Notes: generated by a model not told the origin, from the letters alone. 64,000 nt of DNA from Pseudorhodobacter sp. E13 (GCF_003991405.1 NZ_RPEN01000154.1:124001-188000); one strand, 5' to 3'; positions 10,816 through 20,436 are shown, counted from the first letter of the stretch. Numbers and translations: made by a program.

Positions 10816-11889
10816 TCAGGCAAAGCGTTGCGGCCGATAGGCGCCCAGCCCAGCCGCCACCTGTCCCTGCGCCACTTCCTGACAGACCGCCTCGCCCACC
10901 AGCGCGGCCAAGGTCACGCCGGAATGCATCACCGCCAGATACAGCCCCTCAGGCCCCGCAGCACCGATCACCGGCAAACCATCCTGCGGCACCGGGCGCG
11001 CGGCCAGCATCACCGCCTCCCAGCGCAAGGCCACCCCCGGCAACTGCCGCTGCAACCGCACAAGGGCTGCATCCGCCAGATCTTCGGGACGGTCCTGAAT
11101 AACCTCGGTGCGGTCGCTTTGATGCGACGCCGCTGTCGGGGCCAGCAGATGACCCTTCGCATCCTGCCGGAACTCCATCTCCGGGCAAACGCAGACATGG
11201 CGCAGCAGCGGCGGCAAGGCTTGGCTGCGCAGCATCAAACCGGGGCGCGGCAGCATTGGCAGCGCAACGCCAACGGGGACCAACAGCGCCGGCGCCGCCA
11301 CACCCGCGGCGACGATCACATGATCTGCGGCCATCATTCCTTGCGCCGTCTGCACCCCTTGCACCCGGCCTGCCCCGGTGCAGATCGCTGTCGCCGCAAC
11401 ACCTTCAATCAGTTTGGCCCCATGATCCCCGGCCAGCCGCAGCATTGCCCGTGTCACCGCCACTGGTTCCGCCACGGCTTCGGTCGGAAAAGACAAACAC
11501 TCTGCCGGGGCGCGGACCTGCGGCTCTCGCTTGGCAAACGCGGCGGCATCCAGCCGCTCCACGGCATAGCCCAAAGCCTCCAGTTCGGCGGCCTGCGCCG
11601 TCAGCGCGGGCCCTTCATGCTCCCAACATAGGCAACCGCACCAGCGCAATGCTGCGCGCGGCAATACGCCCTCCAGCCGGTGCCACGCGGCAATCGCCTG
11701 ATTGCGCAGGTGAAAATGCGCCTTGTCCTGATGAAAGCTTGCGTTGATCCAGCCAAAGGATCGGCCTGTGGCCCCGGTGGCAGGCGTTGCCGCCTCCAGC
11801 ACTGTCACCTGCATCCCCGCGCGCGACAGGCCAAGCGCAATCGCCGCCCCGATGATCCCCGCCCCGATCACGATCACCCGCTTGGCCAT
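10816..11889 (-). CDS. FAD-dependent oxidoreductase, glycine/D-amino-acid oxidase family
   Basis: A 357-residue flavoprotein with an N-terminal dinucleotide-binding fold, VIVIGAGIIGAAIALGLSRAG (GxGxxG), then TGATGRSFGWINASFH and a C-terminal FAD-contact GLYLAVMHSGVTLA. This is the DAO family, which oxidises amino groups of free or N-methylated amino acids. ATG 11889 is chosen over an in-frame extension to 11940 because the FAD motif then begins at residue 5 and GGGGG lies upstream. It is convergent with eno and divergent from rarD. The substrate is unknown. Confidence 0.85.
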   Translation of the reverse strand: MAKRVIVIGAGIIGAAIALGLSRAGMQVTVLEAATPATGATGRSFGWINASFHQDKAHFHLRNQAIAAWHRLEGVLPRAALRWCGCLCWEHEGPALTAQAAELEALGYAVERLDAAAFAKREPQVRAPAECLSFPTEAVAEPVAVTRAMLRLAGDHGAKLIEGVAATAICTGAGRVQGVQTAQGMMAADHVIVAAGVAAPALLVPVGVALPMLPRPGLMLRSQALPPLLRHVCVCPEMEFRQDAKGHLLAPTAASHQSDRTEVIQDRPEDLADAALVRLQRQLPGVALRWEAVMLAARPVPQDGLPVIGAAGPEGLYLAVMHSGVTLAALVGEAVCQEVAQGQVAAGLGAYRPQRFA

Positions 11890-12065
11890 GGCTACCCCCT
11901 GTTGCTGGCCCATCATGACAAGGCAGGCCACCGCTGACAATTGACAAGATGTAACGTCAAGAACGCAGCGTAACCGTATGACTTAATTCACTTATATAGT
12001 AATCATCCCCGCTTGAAAATGTAACCGATACAAGTTTCATCTGGCCCCAGCCCGCGCCAAAAGCT

Positions 12066-13004
12066 ATGCACGGTGCCATGACCCAGCATCCCCCCACCGT
12101 CACCCCGAAGAACGAAGACAGCCTTGGCGGCTTCCTGTTCGCCCTCTCGGCCTATCTGCTCTGGGGGTTTCTGCCGCTGTATATGAAGGCGTTGGCCCAT
12201 GTGCCGCCGCAGGAAATCATCGCGCATCGTGTGCTTTGGTCCTTGCCGGTGGCTGCGGTGGTGCTGATCGTCCAAGGCCGCACCGCCGATCTGCGCCGCG
12301 CCTTGCGCACGCCCAGCATGTTGAAAATGGGTCTTGTTACGGCGCTGCTGATATCGGTCAACTGGGGGTTTTACGTCTGGGCCATCGCTGCGGGCTTTGC
12401 GCTGGATGCAGCCCTTGGCTATTACATCAACCCGCTGTTCAGCATCTTTATCGGCGCTGTGCTGCTGAAAGAGGGGCTGACCGGCTTGCAAAAAGCCGCC
12501 GTGGCGCTGGCCGCGCTGGCCGTTGTGGTGCTGACGGTCGAGGCGGGAAAGCTGCCCGTGGTCGCCATGGCATTGATGCTGACCTGGGGCTTTTACGCCT
12601 ATTTCAAAAAGCAGCTTCCCATCGGCCCCAATCAAGGTTTCACGCTGGAAGTGCTGATCATGACGCCTTTCGCGCTGGCTTATGTGATCTATGCACAAAT
12701 CACCGGAACCAGCCATTTCCTGCAAGGAAATCCAACAGATAGCTGGCTGTTGTTCGGCTGCGGTATCGTCACCGCCGTGCCCTTGATGCTTTACGCCAAT
12801 GGCGCGAAAAAGCTGCGGCTTTCGACCATCGGCATCATGCAATATATTGCGCCGACGATGATCTTTCTGACAGCGGTGTTCATCTTTCATGAGCCGTTCG
12901 GCACCGCCCGCATGATCGCCTTTCCGATGATCTGGGCCGCCTTGGTGCTGTATTCCGTCGCCATGTTCCGGGGCCGCACCCGTAAACCCAAGGCCGAGCG
13001 CTAG
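12066..13004 (+). CDS. rarD: RarD-type EamA transporter
   Basis: About 310 residues with ten hydrophobic segments. The RarD subfamily is recognised by [20 protein letters not shown] at residues about 19-38, [21 protein letters not shown] and the C-terminal [18 protein letters not shown]. RarD proteins are inner-membrane transporters of unsettled substrate (chloramphenicol-related phenotype in Pseudomonas). Two starts are possible, ATG 12066 and ATG 12078, neither with a strong ribosome site. Its TAG stop overlaps the stop of convergent anmK within a single CTAG. Confidence 0.9.
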   Translation: MHGAMTQHPPTVTPKNEDSLGGFLFALSAYLLWGFLPLYMKALAHVPPQEIIAHRVLWSLPVAAVVLIVQGRTADLRRALRTPSMLKMGLVTALLISVNWGFYVWAIAAGFALDAALGYYINPLFSIFIGAVLLKEGLTGLQKAAVALAALAVVVLTVEAGKLPVVAMALMLTWGFYAYFKKQLPIGPNQGFTLEVLIMTPFALAYVIYAQITGTSHFLQGNPTDSWLLFGCGIVTAVPLMLYANGAKKLRLSTIGIMQYIAPTMIFLTAVFIFHEPFGTARMIAFPMIWAALVLYSVAMFRGRTRKPKAER

Positions 13005-14095
13005 GGCTTGCTGATCTGCCCACCCCCCACCGCCGCGCGCACCCCTGTCGTGCCGGGGCAAGAGGTGGGCAGACCCATCGCCACCCGCACCGCCAGATAA
13101 GCAAAGGCCTGCGCCTCCAGCATATCGCCATCAAGGCCCACCGCTTCCACCGGGGCCACCTCGCATTGCATCAGATCGGCCAGCATTGCCATCATCACCT
13201 TGTTGTGCCGCCCGCCGCCTGTGACCAGCAAGCGCTGCACCGGGGCGGGGAAATGCTCGGCCCCTTTGGCCACGGCGGCGGCGGCGGCGGCGGTCAGGGT
13301 GGCGGCGGCATCGGCATCCGACAGGCCCGCCACCGCCCCCAGCAAGGATGCAAAATCGTCGCGATCCAGTGACTTGGGCGGCATCTTGTAGAAATAGGGA
13401 TGTCCGAGAAAGCGCGTGACCACAGCGTCATCCGGTGTGCCTGCGCCCGCAAGCGCGCCGCCTTCATCGCGGTCCAACCCCAGACGCGCGGCGACAAGGT
13501 CATTGATCGGCGCATTGGCAGGGCCGGTATCAAAGGCCAGACACGCGCCGGGTTCATCGGCGGCATGGTGGCGCGGGTCCACCCATGTCAGGTTGCCCAC
13601 CCCGCCAAGGTTGAGAAAGGCCAAGGGTGCCTCGGCCCCGATATATTTGGCGCAGGCGAAATGGAAAAACGGGGCCAAGGGCGCGCCCTGCCCGCCCATT
13701 TCCACATCCGCCGTCCGAAAGTCCCAGACCACAGGCAGGCCCAGCACCTGCGCCAACACCTGCCCTGACCCCGCCTGATGCGTGCCCCGCCCCCCCGGAT
13801 CATGCGCAAGCGTCTGGCCGTGAAAGCCCACGATCTCGGCCCCGTCAAACAGGCCCAGCACGGCGGCATGCGCGGCCTCTACCTCTTCGGCCACCGCCTC
13901 TACCCCCGGATCGCCGTGCCACAGGCCAAAGCCCGCGCGGATACGGGCGCGCTGTTCGGGCGTATAGGCGCGATAGGCGGTGTGGCCGAATTCCAGAATC
14001 CGCTGACCATCGGTCAGCACCATTGCGGCATCCACCCCATCCAGCGACGTCCCCGACATCGCCCCCAAAGCCCAAACCGAACCCGCTTTCAGCAT
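13001..14095 (-). CDS. anmK: Anhydro-N-acetylmuramic acid kinase
   Basis: Phosphorylates 1,6-anhydro-MurNAc to MurNAc-6-phosphate during cell-wall recycling in the cytosol. About 364 residues from ATG 14095; the frame runs on to 14116 without support. Motifs are [16 protein letters not shown] at the N-terminus (ATP/sugar site), [35 protein letters not shown] and [14 protein letters not shown]-repeat encodes an alanine run before the last of these. The gene is divergent from tyrS and overlaps rarD by four bases at the stops. Confidence 0.96.
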   Translation of the reverse strand: MLKAGSVWALGAMSGTSLDGVDAAMVLTDGQRILEFGHTAYRAYTPEQRARIRAGFGLWHGDPGVEAVAEEVEAAHAAVLGLFDGAEIVGFHGQTLAHDPGGRGTHQAGSGQVLAQVLGLPVVWDFRTADVEMGGQGAPLAPFFHFACAKYIGAEAPLAFLNLGGVGNLTWVDPRHHAADEPGACLAFDTGPANAPINDLVAARLGLDRDEGGALAGAGTPDDAVVTRFLGHPYFYKMPPKSLDRDDFASLLGAVAGLSDADAAATLTAAAAAAVAKGAEHFPAPVQRLLVTGGGRHNKVMMAMLADLMQCEVAPVEAVGLDGDMLEAQAFAYLAVRVAMGLPTSCPGTTGVRAAVGGGQISKP

Positions 14096-14167
14096 CAAAG
14101 CCCCCTTTGACGGCACCGCGCCGCCCCGCTATACGCGCCTGAGTATCTTATAAAGCACGAGAGACCC

Positions 14168-15418
14168 ATGACCTACCATGCAAAATCGGATTTCATGCGC
14201 GTGATGATGGAGCGCGGCTTTCTGGCCGATTGCACCGATTATCAGGCACTGGACGAGGCTTTGGTCAAAGGGGTTGTGCCGGGCTATATCGGCTTTGATG
14301 CCACAGCGAAATCGCTGCATGTGGGCAGCTTGATCCAGATCATGATGCTGCGTTGGCTGCAAAAAACCGGGGGCAAGCCGATTGTTCTGATGGGGGGCGG
14401 CACCACCAAAGTGGGCGACCCGTCTTTCCGGGCCGATGAACGCCCGCTGCTGTCTCCGGCACAGATTGATGACAATATCGCCGGCATCCGCCGCGTGTTC
14501 ACCTCTTACGTGTCCTTTGGCGAAGGGGCGACAGACGCGCTGATGCTGAATAATGCCGAATGGCTGGACGGGTTGAATTACCTCGATTTCCTGCGTGACA
14601 TCGGGCGGCATTTTTCCATCAACCGGATGCTGTCGTTTGAGAGCGTGAAATCACGGCTGGACCGCGAGCAATCGCTGTCTTTCCTTGAGTTCAACTACAT
14701 GATCCTGCAAGCCTATGACTTTCTGGAGTTGAACCGCCGTTATGGCTGCCTGTTGCAGATGGGCGGCAGTGACCAATGGGGCAATATCGTCAACGGGATT
14801 GATCTGACGCGCCGGGTGCTGGATGCGCAGATTTTCGGGTTGACCTCGCCGCTGCTGACCACTTCGGATGGCAAGAAGATGGGCAAAAGCCTGAATGGCG
14901 CGATCTGGCTGAATGCCGATATGCTGTCGCCCTATGAATTCTGGCAATTCTGGCGCAACACCACCGATGCCGATGTGGGCCGCTTTCTGAAGCTGTATAC
15001 CGAACTGCCGGTAGAGGAATGTGACCGCCTTGGCGCGCTGGAAGGGTCCGAGATCAACGCCGCCAAAGTGATTTTGGCCAATGAGGTGACAAGCCTGTGC
15101 CACGGCGCCGAGGCTGCGGCGGCGGCAGAGGCCACCGCGCGCGAGGTGTTTGAAAAAGGCGGCACGGGCGAGGATCTGCCCACCTTCGCGCTGACATCGG
15201 CAGACTTGGCGGATGGGGTTTCGGTCTCGGCGCTGTTTGTGAAGGCGGGTTTGGCGAAATCCGGCAAGGACGCCAAGCGGCTTATCGCCGAAGGTGGCGC
15301 GCGGCTGAACGATGCCCCCGTGACCGAGGCGGGGCAGATGGTCACCGCCGCTGATCTGGCGGACCCGATCAAGCTGACCGCCGGGCGCAAGCGGCATGCG
15401 CTGATCGTGCTGGGTTAA
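14168..15418 (+). CDS. tyrS: Tyrosyl-tRNA synthetase
   Basis: Charges tRNA-Tyr with tyrosine; class I aminoacyl-tRNA synthetase. The 416-residue length is standard for the bacterial TyrRS. Visible motifs are [13 protein letters not shown] (HIGH-type motif), the tyrosine-binding segment with YDFLELN and [14 protein letters not shown], and the KMSKS-type loop KKMGKSLNG. The C-terminal about 60 residues are an S4-like RNA-binding domain ([16 protein letters not shown]). The start at ATG 14168 is preceded by GAGAG. Three palindromic G-rich repeats follow the stop. Confidence 0.97.
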   Translation: MTYHAKSDFMRVMMERGFLADCTDYQALDEALVKGVVPGYIGFDATAKSLHVGSLIQIMMLRWLQKTGGKPIVLMGGGTTKVGDPSFRADERPLLSPAQIDDNIAGIRRVFTSYVSFGEGATDALMLNNAEWLDGLNYLDFLRDIGRHFSINRMLSFESVKSRLDREQSLSFLEFNYMILQAYDFLELNRRYGCLLQMGGSDQWGNIVNGIDLTRRVLDAQIFGLTSPLLTTSDGKKMGKSLNGAIWLNADMLSPYEFWQFWRNTTDADVGRFLKLYTELPVEECDRLGALEGSEINAAKVILANEVTSLCHGAEAAAAAEATAREVFEKGGTGEDLPTFALTSADLADGVSVSALFVKAGLAKSGKDAKRLIAEGGARLNDAPVTEAGQMVTAADLADPIKLTAGRKRHALIVLG

Positions 15419-15438
15419 GGCCCGGATTCAAGGCAAAC

Positions 15439-15556
15439 GCCGGGGGGCCAGCCCCCCCGGACCGCGCCAAAAGCCGGGGGGCCAGCCCCCCGGACCACGC
15501 CAAAAGCCGGGGGGCCAGCCCCCCGGACCCCCCGGGATATTTTTAAATAGATGAAG
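15439..15556 (+). repeat. Three tandem copies of a G/C-rich palindrome, last copy with conserved tail
   Basis: Copies at 15439-15472, 15473-15505 and 15506-15538 share the palindrome CCGGGGGGCCAGCCCCCCGG; the first two end in CGCCAAAA. The third continues into GGATATTTTTAAATAGATGA. The same palindrome-plus-tail design recurs at 44511-44570 (minus) and 52322-52366 (plus). It resembles a REP-like or terminator-like intergenic element. Confidence 0.8.
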
Positions 15557-15615
15557 ACCAATAGCAGTGGGGCCGTGATGATGCGGCCTATGTGCCTTAG
15601 AACAGGAGCTTTCTT

Positions 15616-16017
15616 ATGCCCATCCTTGCCCTGATCGCCGTTCTGGCGATTTCGCAATATCTTTTATTCGGGGCGCTGACCGGGCGGGCCCGTGCCAGAT
15701 CGGGGCTGAAAGCGCCGGTGATGACCGGGGACGAAGGCTTTGAGCGGATGTATCGGGTGCAGATGAACACGCTGGAGGTGTTGATCGCGTTTTTGCCTGC
15801 GGTCTATCTGGCCGCGCTGTTTTGGCCGGCCTATCTGGTGGCCCCGGTTGCAGCGGTGTATCTGGTTGGGCGGCATCTGTTCTGGCGTGCCTATGTCAGC
15901 GATCCGGCCAAGCGGGGCCTGGGGTTCATGCTGTCGATCGTGCCGGTATTCGCGCTGCTGGTTCTGGCGTTGCTGGGTGCGGGTTGGGCGCTGATCGCGG
16001 GGGATGCACCCTTTTAA
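15616..16017 (+). CDS. MAPEG-family membrane protein
   Basis: A 133-residue protein with four hydrophobic helices (residues about 3-20, 50-70, 74-92, 105-127). Between the first two is the MAPEG signature: GFERMYRVQMNTLEVLIAFLP (Arg, Asn and Glu as in glutathione-binding members). MAPEG proteins include microsomal glutathione transferases and leukotriene synthases; bacterial members are largely uncharacterised inner-membrane proteins. ATG 15616 has CAGGAG upstream. A convergent hairpin terminator follows the stop. Confidence 0.88.
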   Translation: MPILALIAVLAISQYLLFGALTGRARARSGLKAPVMTGDEGFERMYRVQMNTLEVLIAFLPAVYLAALFWPAYLVAPVAAVYLVGRHLFWRAYVSDPAKRGLGFMLSIVPVFALLVLALLGAGWALIAGDAPF

Positions 16018-16052
16018 GGCTGCTTGCCGCCTGAGACGTTTTTTGCGGGGAG

Positions 16053-16083
16053 GGCCCGCCCTGTGATGGGGGCGGGCCTTTGC
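16053..16083. terminator. Bidirectional hairpin terminator
   Basis: Arms GGCCCGCCC (16053-16061) and GGGCGGGCC (16070-16078), followed by TTTGCG on the plus strand. It sits between the convergent MAPEG and cyclophilin genes. Confidence 0.65.
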
Positions 16084-16085
16084 GC

Positions 16086-16694
16086 TTATTCGACGGTGAC
16101 TTTTGCCATCTGGTCGGGGTTTGACACCTCGCCATTGCCGCCCGTGCCGCGTTTGATCTGATCGACGACATCCATGCCCTCAATCACGCGGCCCACGACC
16201 GTATATTGCCCATCAAGGAAGGGGCCGGGCGCGAACATGATGAAGAACTGGCTGTTGGCGGAATCCGGGTTCTGGCTGCGTGCCATGCCGACAATGCCAC
16301 GGTCAAAACTTTCGGAGGAAAATTCGGCCGGGATATCTGGCAGCGCCGATCCGCCCATTCCGGCGCGCGCGGTATCGCCTCCGGCTTTGCCGAATTCCAC
16401 ATCGCCGGTCTGCGCCATGAACCCATCAATCACGCGGTGAAACACCACGCCATCATAGGCCCCTTCGGCGGCCAGCGCCGTGATCTGGGCCACATGTTTC
16501 GGGGCCAGATCGGGCAGCATGTCGATGACGACACGGCCATTCGCCTCGCCCGTCACCTCGATCACCAGATTTGGGCCGGGGCCATCAGTGGCCTGTGCCA
16601 TGGCAGGCGTGGCGCTTTGCGACAGCGTATAGCCGCCCAGAACCGCCAGCCCCAGCGCGAAGAAACCGCCTGCGATCAAGCTATCCTTACGCAT
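16086..16694 (-). CDS. Cyclophilin-type peptidyl-prolyl isomerase, exported
   Basis: A 202-residue protein with an N-terminal hydrophobic segment (residues about 7-25, LIAGGFFALGLAVLGGYTLS), which indicates a signal peptide or membrane anchor, so the enzyme likely acts in the periplasm. The cyclophilin domain contains FHRVIDGFMAQTGDVEFGKAG, NSQFFIMFAPGPFLDGQYT and VVGRVIEGMDVV. These enzymes speed cis-trans isomerisation of Xaa-Pro bonds during protein folding. The start overlaps the end of the upstream cyclophilin gene by 8 nt, so the two form a coupled pair of exported and cytosolic isomerases. Confidence 0.93.
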   Translation of the reverse strand: MRKDSLIAGGFFALGLAVLGGYTLSQSATPAMAQATDGPGPNLVIEVTGEANGRVVIDMLPDLAPKHVAQITALAAEGAYDGVVFHRVIDGFMAQTGDVEFGKAGGDTARAGMGGSALPDIPAEFSSESFDRGIVGMARSQNPDSANSQFFIMFAPGPFLDGQYTVVGRVIEGMDVVDQIKRGTGGNGEVSNPDQMAKVTVE

Positions 16695-17193
16695 CGGCAG
16701 CCACCTTGACCGAGATCATGCGGTCCGGCGTTGCTGGCGGCTCGCCGCGCACAATCGCATCCACATGTTCCATCCCGGAAATCACGCGGCCATAAACCGT
16801 GTATTGCCCGTTCAGGAAGTCATTGTCCTTGAAGTTGATGAAGAACTGGCTGTTGGCCGAATTCGGGTTGGACGACCGCGCCGCCCCCAAGGTGCCCCGC
16901 GCATGCGGCAGCTTGGAAAACTCCGCCGGCAGGTCCGGCAAGTCTGACCCGCCCGTGCCTGCGCGGCGCAGGTTGAACCCGTCTTCCATATCGCCATGTT
17001 CCACATCGCCGGTCTGGGCCATGAAACCATCAATCACCCGGTGAAAGCACACATTGTCATAGGCCCCGGCGCGTGCCAGCTCTTTCATCCGTGCGCTGTG
17101 CAACGGGGCCACATCGGCCAGCAGCTCAATCACGACAGTGCCGCCCTTGAGTTCCATCAGGATTGTGTTTTCGGGATCTTTGATATCGGCCAT
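16687..17193 (-). CDS. Cyclophilin-type peptidyl-prolyl isomerase, cytosolic
   Basis: A 168-residue single-domain cyclophilin without a signal sequence. It carries the family signature FHRVIDGFMAQTGDVEHGDM, NPNSANSQFFINF and VYGRVISGMEHVD. ATG 17193 is preceded by AGGAGCG. It is the first gene of a two-gene unit; the downstream member has the same fold with an export signal, suggesting duplication and relocation. It is divergent from pgk across a 123-bp gap. Confidence 0.94.
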   Translation of the reverse strand: MADIKDPENTILMELKGGTVVIELLADVAPLHSARMKELARAGAYDNVCFHRVIDGFMAQTGDVEHGDMEDGFNLRRAGTGGSDLPDLPAEFSKLPHARGTLGAARSSNPNSANSQFFINFKDNDFLNGQYTVYGRVISGMEHVDAIVRGEPPATPDRMISVKVAADA

Positions 17194-17316
17194 TTGGCGC
17201 TCCTGTAGATTTTCTGAGCCGCAACCTAATCATCAAGGCCGCCGATGGAAAGGGCTAACCATTGACGAAACGATTGGGATAGGGTGGAAGAGGGCAAGTT
17301 GAATTAGGAGGCTGCA

Positions 17317-18510
17317 ATGGCTTGGAAGACCCTTGACGATATCGACCTGAACGGAAAAGTGGCCTTGGTGCGCGTGGACCTGAACGTGCCGATGGATGGC
17401 GATACCGTCACCGACGCCACCCGGATCGAGCGTATCGTGCCCACCGTTACCGACATCATCGCCAAAGGCGGCAAGCCGGTATTGCTGGCGCATTTCGGCC
17501 GCCCCAAAGGCGCTGTCGTGCCCGAGATGAGCCTGAAGCAAGTGGTGCCGGTGCTACAAGCCGCCCTGCCCGGCCATAAGGTCATCTTTGCCAGCGATTG
17601 CATCGGTGCCCCTGCGAAAGAGGCGATCAGCGCCATGCAGCCCGGCGATGTGGTCTTGCTGGAAAACACCCGTTTTCACGCAGGCGAGGAAAAGAATGAC
17701 GCGATGCTGGCGGCCTCGATGGCGGCTTTGGGCGGTGTCTATGTCAATGATGCGTTTTCGGCGGCCCACCGCGCCCATGCCAGCACCGAAGGCATCGCGC
17801 GCCTGCTGCCGCATTGCGCAGGCCGCTTGATGCAGGCCGAACTGACCGCGCTGGAAGCAGCGCTTGGCAATCCGGCCCGTCCGGTGGTTGCTGTGGTCGG
17901 CGGCGCCAAAGTATCCACCAAGCTGGACCTGTTGGGCAATCTGGTGACCAAGGTGAACCATCTGGTGATCGGTGGCGGTATGGCCAATACGTTCCTTGTC
18001 GCCCAAGGCGTTGAGGTTGGCAAAAGCCTGGCCGAGCGTGATATGGCCGATACCGCGCGCGAGATTCTGGCCAAGGCCGATGTGTCGGGCTGTGATATTC
18101 ACCTGCCCCGCGACATCGTGGTCGCCCGCGAATTCAAGGCCGGGGCCGCGTCTGAAACCTTGCCGGTTGCCGCCTGCCCTTCCGATGCGATGATCCTCGA
18201 CGCCGGTCCCGAAACCGTGGCGCATCTGGCCAAGGTTTTTGCCGATTGCCGCACGCTGATCTGGAACGGCCCTTTGGGTGCGTTTGAAATCGACCCTTTC
18301 GACGCGGCCACCAATGCGGCCGCCAAACAGGCAGGCGCGCTGACAGCGGCGGGCAAGCTGGTATCGGTTGCAGGGGGTGGTGATACGGTTGCCGCGCTGA
18401 ACAAGGCCGGGGTGGCCGAGCAATTCACCTATATCTCCAGCGCGGGCGGGGCTTTCCTTGAATGGATGGAAGGCAAAGACCTGCCCGGCGTTGCCGCGTT
18501 GAAATCGTAA
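17317..18510 (+). CDS. pgk: Phosphoglycerate kinase
   Basis: Transfers phosphate from 1,3-bisphosphoglycerate to ADP in glycolysis, reversed in gluconeogenesis and the Calvin cycle. The 397-residue length is normal. Motifs are the N-terminal signature [54 protein letters not shown] (nucleotide domain), and the C-terminal [11 protein letters not shown] and [22 protein letters not shown] precedes the ATG. A short-chain dehydrogenase follows after 6 nt and the class I aldolase shortly after, forming a probable glycolytic unit. Confidence 0.98.
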   Translation: MAWKTLDDIDLNGKVALVRVDLNVPMDGDTVTDATRIERIVPTVTDIIAKGGKPVLLAHFGRPKGAVVPEMSLKQVVPVLQAALPGHKVIFASDCIGAPAKEAISAMQPGDVVLLENTRFHAGEEKNDAMLAASMAALGGVYVNDAFSAAHRAHASTEGIARLLPHCAGRLMQAELTALEAALGNPARPVVAVVGGAKVSTKLDLLGNLVTKVNHLVIGGGMANTFLVAQGVEVGKSLAERDMADTAREILAKADVSGCDIHLPRDIVVAREFKAGAASETLPVAACPSDAMILDAGPETVAHLAKVFADCRTLIWNGPLGAFEIDPFDAATNAAAKQAGALTAAGKLVSVAGGGDTVAALNKAGVAEQFTYISSAGGAFLEWMEGKDLPGVAALKS

Positions 18511-18516
18511 AGCGAT

Positions 18517-19296
18517 ATGGCAATCTGGGCCCTGATCACCGGTGCATCCGAAGGCTTGGGGCGCGAGTTTGCCATTCTCGCCGCGAAATCCGGCTTTGAT
18601 GTCATCCTGACCGCGCGTCAGGAAGACAAGCTGCACGCTCTGGCGCATGAGTTGGAGCGTGCCTATCACATCGCCACCGTGGTTCTGCCTGCAGATCTGG
18701 CAGACCCGGAAGCGGTGGAGCAATTGTGGCTGGATGCCAGCGCGGGCCGCCAGATCGGTATTCTGGTCAATAACGCCGGGCTGGGCCGCAACGGTGCCTT
18801 TGCCCAGGAAACCAACTGGCCGCGAGAGGCTGCCTCCATCTCGGTCAATGTGGTGGCGGCAACGATCCTGATGAAACGGGCGGTGGCGCATATGCAGGGC
18901 CATGGATCGGGCCGTGTGCTCAACGTGGCCTCTACGGCGGCCTTCATGCCGGGGCCGCATATGGCGGTGTATCACGCGTCCAAAGCCTATCTTCTCAGCC
19001 TGTCCGAAGCCGTGGCAACCGAACTTGCAGGCAGCGGTGTAACCGTGACGGCCCTTTGTCCCGGTGCCACCGAAACCGAATTTTTTGCCGCCGATGACGC
19101 GGTGAAGGCCACGCTGATCACCAAGCTGTCACTGGCCCCGGCCTCTGCCGTGGCCGAAGCGGGTTGGAATGCGATGGAAAAAGGCAAGCGGGTCAAGGTG
19201 CCCGGCGCGCTGAATGTGGTTTTCGCCAACCTGCCCCGCTTTGCCCCGCGCGCCTTGGTCGCTTGGATTACCGCGATCTTTTTGAAGCGGCGCTAG
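18517..19296 (+). CDS. Short-chain dehydrogenase/reductase
   Basis: A 259-residue classical SDR. It has the NAD(P)-binding TGASEGLGREFA at the N-terminus, LVNNAGLGRNG, and the catalytic Ser (VASTAAF) and YHASK (Tyr/Lys). The C-terminal stretch (NLPRFAPRALVAWITAIFLKRR) is hydrophobic-basic, as in SDRs of the DltE/YqjQ-like type, and may attach to the membrane. It sits 6 nt behind pgk, so the two are co-transcribed. The substrate cannot be inferred. Confidence 0.9.
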   Translation: MAIWALITGASEGLGREFAILAAKSGFDVILTARQEDKLHALAHELERAYHIATVVLPADLADPEAVEQLWLDASAGRQIGILVNNAGLGRNGAFAQETNWPREAASISVNVVAATILMKRAVAHMQGHGSGRVLNVASTAAFMPGPHMAVYHASKAYLLSLSEAVATELAGSGVTVTALCPGATETEFFAADDAVKATLITKLSLAPASAVAEAGWNAMEKGKRVKVPGALNVVFANLPRFAPRALVAWITAIFLKRR

Positions 19297-19340
19297 GGCG
19301 GCCCCACAGCCCTGCCCCGCGATTTGCAAGTAATTTCCGA

Positions 19341-19356
19341 CTGTTAGCGCCAACAG
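19341..19356. promoter_or_regulatory. LacI-type palindrome upstream of the aldolase (candidate CceR site)
   Basis: CTGTTAGCGCCAACAG lies 84 nt upstream of the aldolase start. It differs by one symmetric position from the perfect LacI-family palindrome TGTTAGCGCTAACA. In Rhodobacter sphaeroides the LacI-family regulator CceR controls central carbon genes through a site of this kind. The assignment is inference. Confidence 0.5.
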
Positions 19357-19439
19357 AATTGATCGGCCCCTCACTTGCCGCTATGCCCGTCCCAACGGGG
19401 GCCTGCCCCTTGAATCTTAGTCTTGCGGGGATGATCGGG

Positions 19440-20330
19440 ATGAATGTGAAACAGGCAGAGCAGATGCGCAAAGGCGCAGGCTTCATTGCGGCGCTGGATC
19501 AGTCGGGCGGCTCTACGCCCAAGGCATTGCGGCTGTATGGCGTGGAGCAAAGCGCCTATGGGTCCGAGGCCGAGATGTTCGATCTGATCCACCAGATGCG
19601 CGCGCGGATCATCAAATCCCCCGCCTTTACCGGTGACAAGGTGATCGGCGCAATCCTGTTCGAACAGACCATGGACCGCGATATTGATGGCACCCCCACG
19701 GCGCAATACCTGTGGGAACAGCGCGGCGTTGTGCCTTTCCTCAAGATCGACAAGGGGTTAGAGGCCGAAGCTGATGGCGTGCAACTGATGAAACCAATGC
19801 CGGGGCTGGATGCGCTGCTGGCCCGCGCCGCCGGTCTGGGGGTGTTCGGGACCAAGGAACGCTCGGTCGTGGGGGCTGCCAATGCCAAGGGCATCGACGC
19901 CATCGTCGCCCAGCAATTCGCGGTCGGCGCGCAGGTTGCCGCCGCCGGGCTGATGCCGATTCTGGAACCCGAAGTCACCATCTCCATCCCCGACAAGGCC
20001 GAGGCCGAGGCGCTGCTGATGGCCGCGATTCTGCGCCAGCTTGAGGCCTTGCCAAAGGGCCAGCAAGTGATGCTGAAACTGACGCTGCCGACGGTGCCGA
20101 ATTTCTACAAGCCACTGGTCGACCACCCCGCCGTGATGAAAGTCGTCGCGCTGTCGGGCGGCTATTCGCGGGATGAGGCGAACCGCCTGCTGGCGCAAAA
20201 CACCGGAATCATCGCCAGCTTCAGCCGCGCTTTGACCGAAGGGCTGAACGCCCAGCAAAGCGATGCGGCATTCAACACCGTGCTGGCGCAGGCGATTGAC
20301 AGTATCCACGCCGCCTCTGTCGCCGGATAA
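19440..20330 (+). CDS. Class I fructose-bisphosphate aldolase
   Basis: Cleaves fructose-1,6-bisphosphate to two triose phosphates through a lysine Schiff base. The 296-residue protein begins MNVKQAEQMRKG and has GFIAALDQSGGSTPKAL, GAILFEQTMDRDIDG, PFLKIDKGL, PILEPEVTI, the Schiff-base region QVMLKLTLP and the C-terminal SGGYSRDEAN. It resembles the bacterial class I (FdaA-like) enzymes of Gram-positive bacteria more than E. coli FbaB. ATG 19440 is preferred to ATG 19431 because GCGGGG is then at workable spacing. A terminator follows. Confidence 0.93.
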   Translation: MNVKQAEQMRKGAGFIAALDQSGGSTPKALRLYGVEQSAYGSEAEMFDLIHQMRARIIKSPAFTGDKVIGAILFEQTMDRDIDGTPTAQYLWEQRGVVPFLKIDKGLEAEADGVQLMKPMPGLDALLARAAGLGVFGTKERSVVGAANAKGIDAIVAQQFAVGAQVAAAGLMPILEPEVTISIPDKAEAEALLMAAILRQLEALPKGQQVMLKLTLPTVPNFYKPLVDHPAVMKVVALSGGYSRDEANRLLAQNTGIIASFSRALTEGLNAQQSDAAFNTVLAQAIDSIHAASVAG

Positions 20331-20342
20331 GCCTAAAAAGAC

Positions 20343-20375
20343 AGGGAATTCCTGCTATTGGGGATTCCCTTTTTG
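20343..20375 (+). terminator. Intrinsic terminator of the aldolase gene
   Basis: A 10-bp stem with one G-T pair: arms 20343-20352 and 20361-20370, loop TGCTATTG, then TTTTTG. It starts 12 nt after the stop codon. Confidence 0.85.
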
Positions 20376-20436
20376 TTGCGTTTGTGTAAACATCGCCCAA
20401 ACCCCCGAACCAGAGGGGTTATGAGGCAGCACGCAG

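Noticed and set aside
13265-13310. GCC repeat in anmK as a phase-variation tract
   Set aside because: The unit is three bases, so slippage would change alanine number but not the frame.
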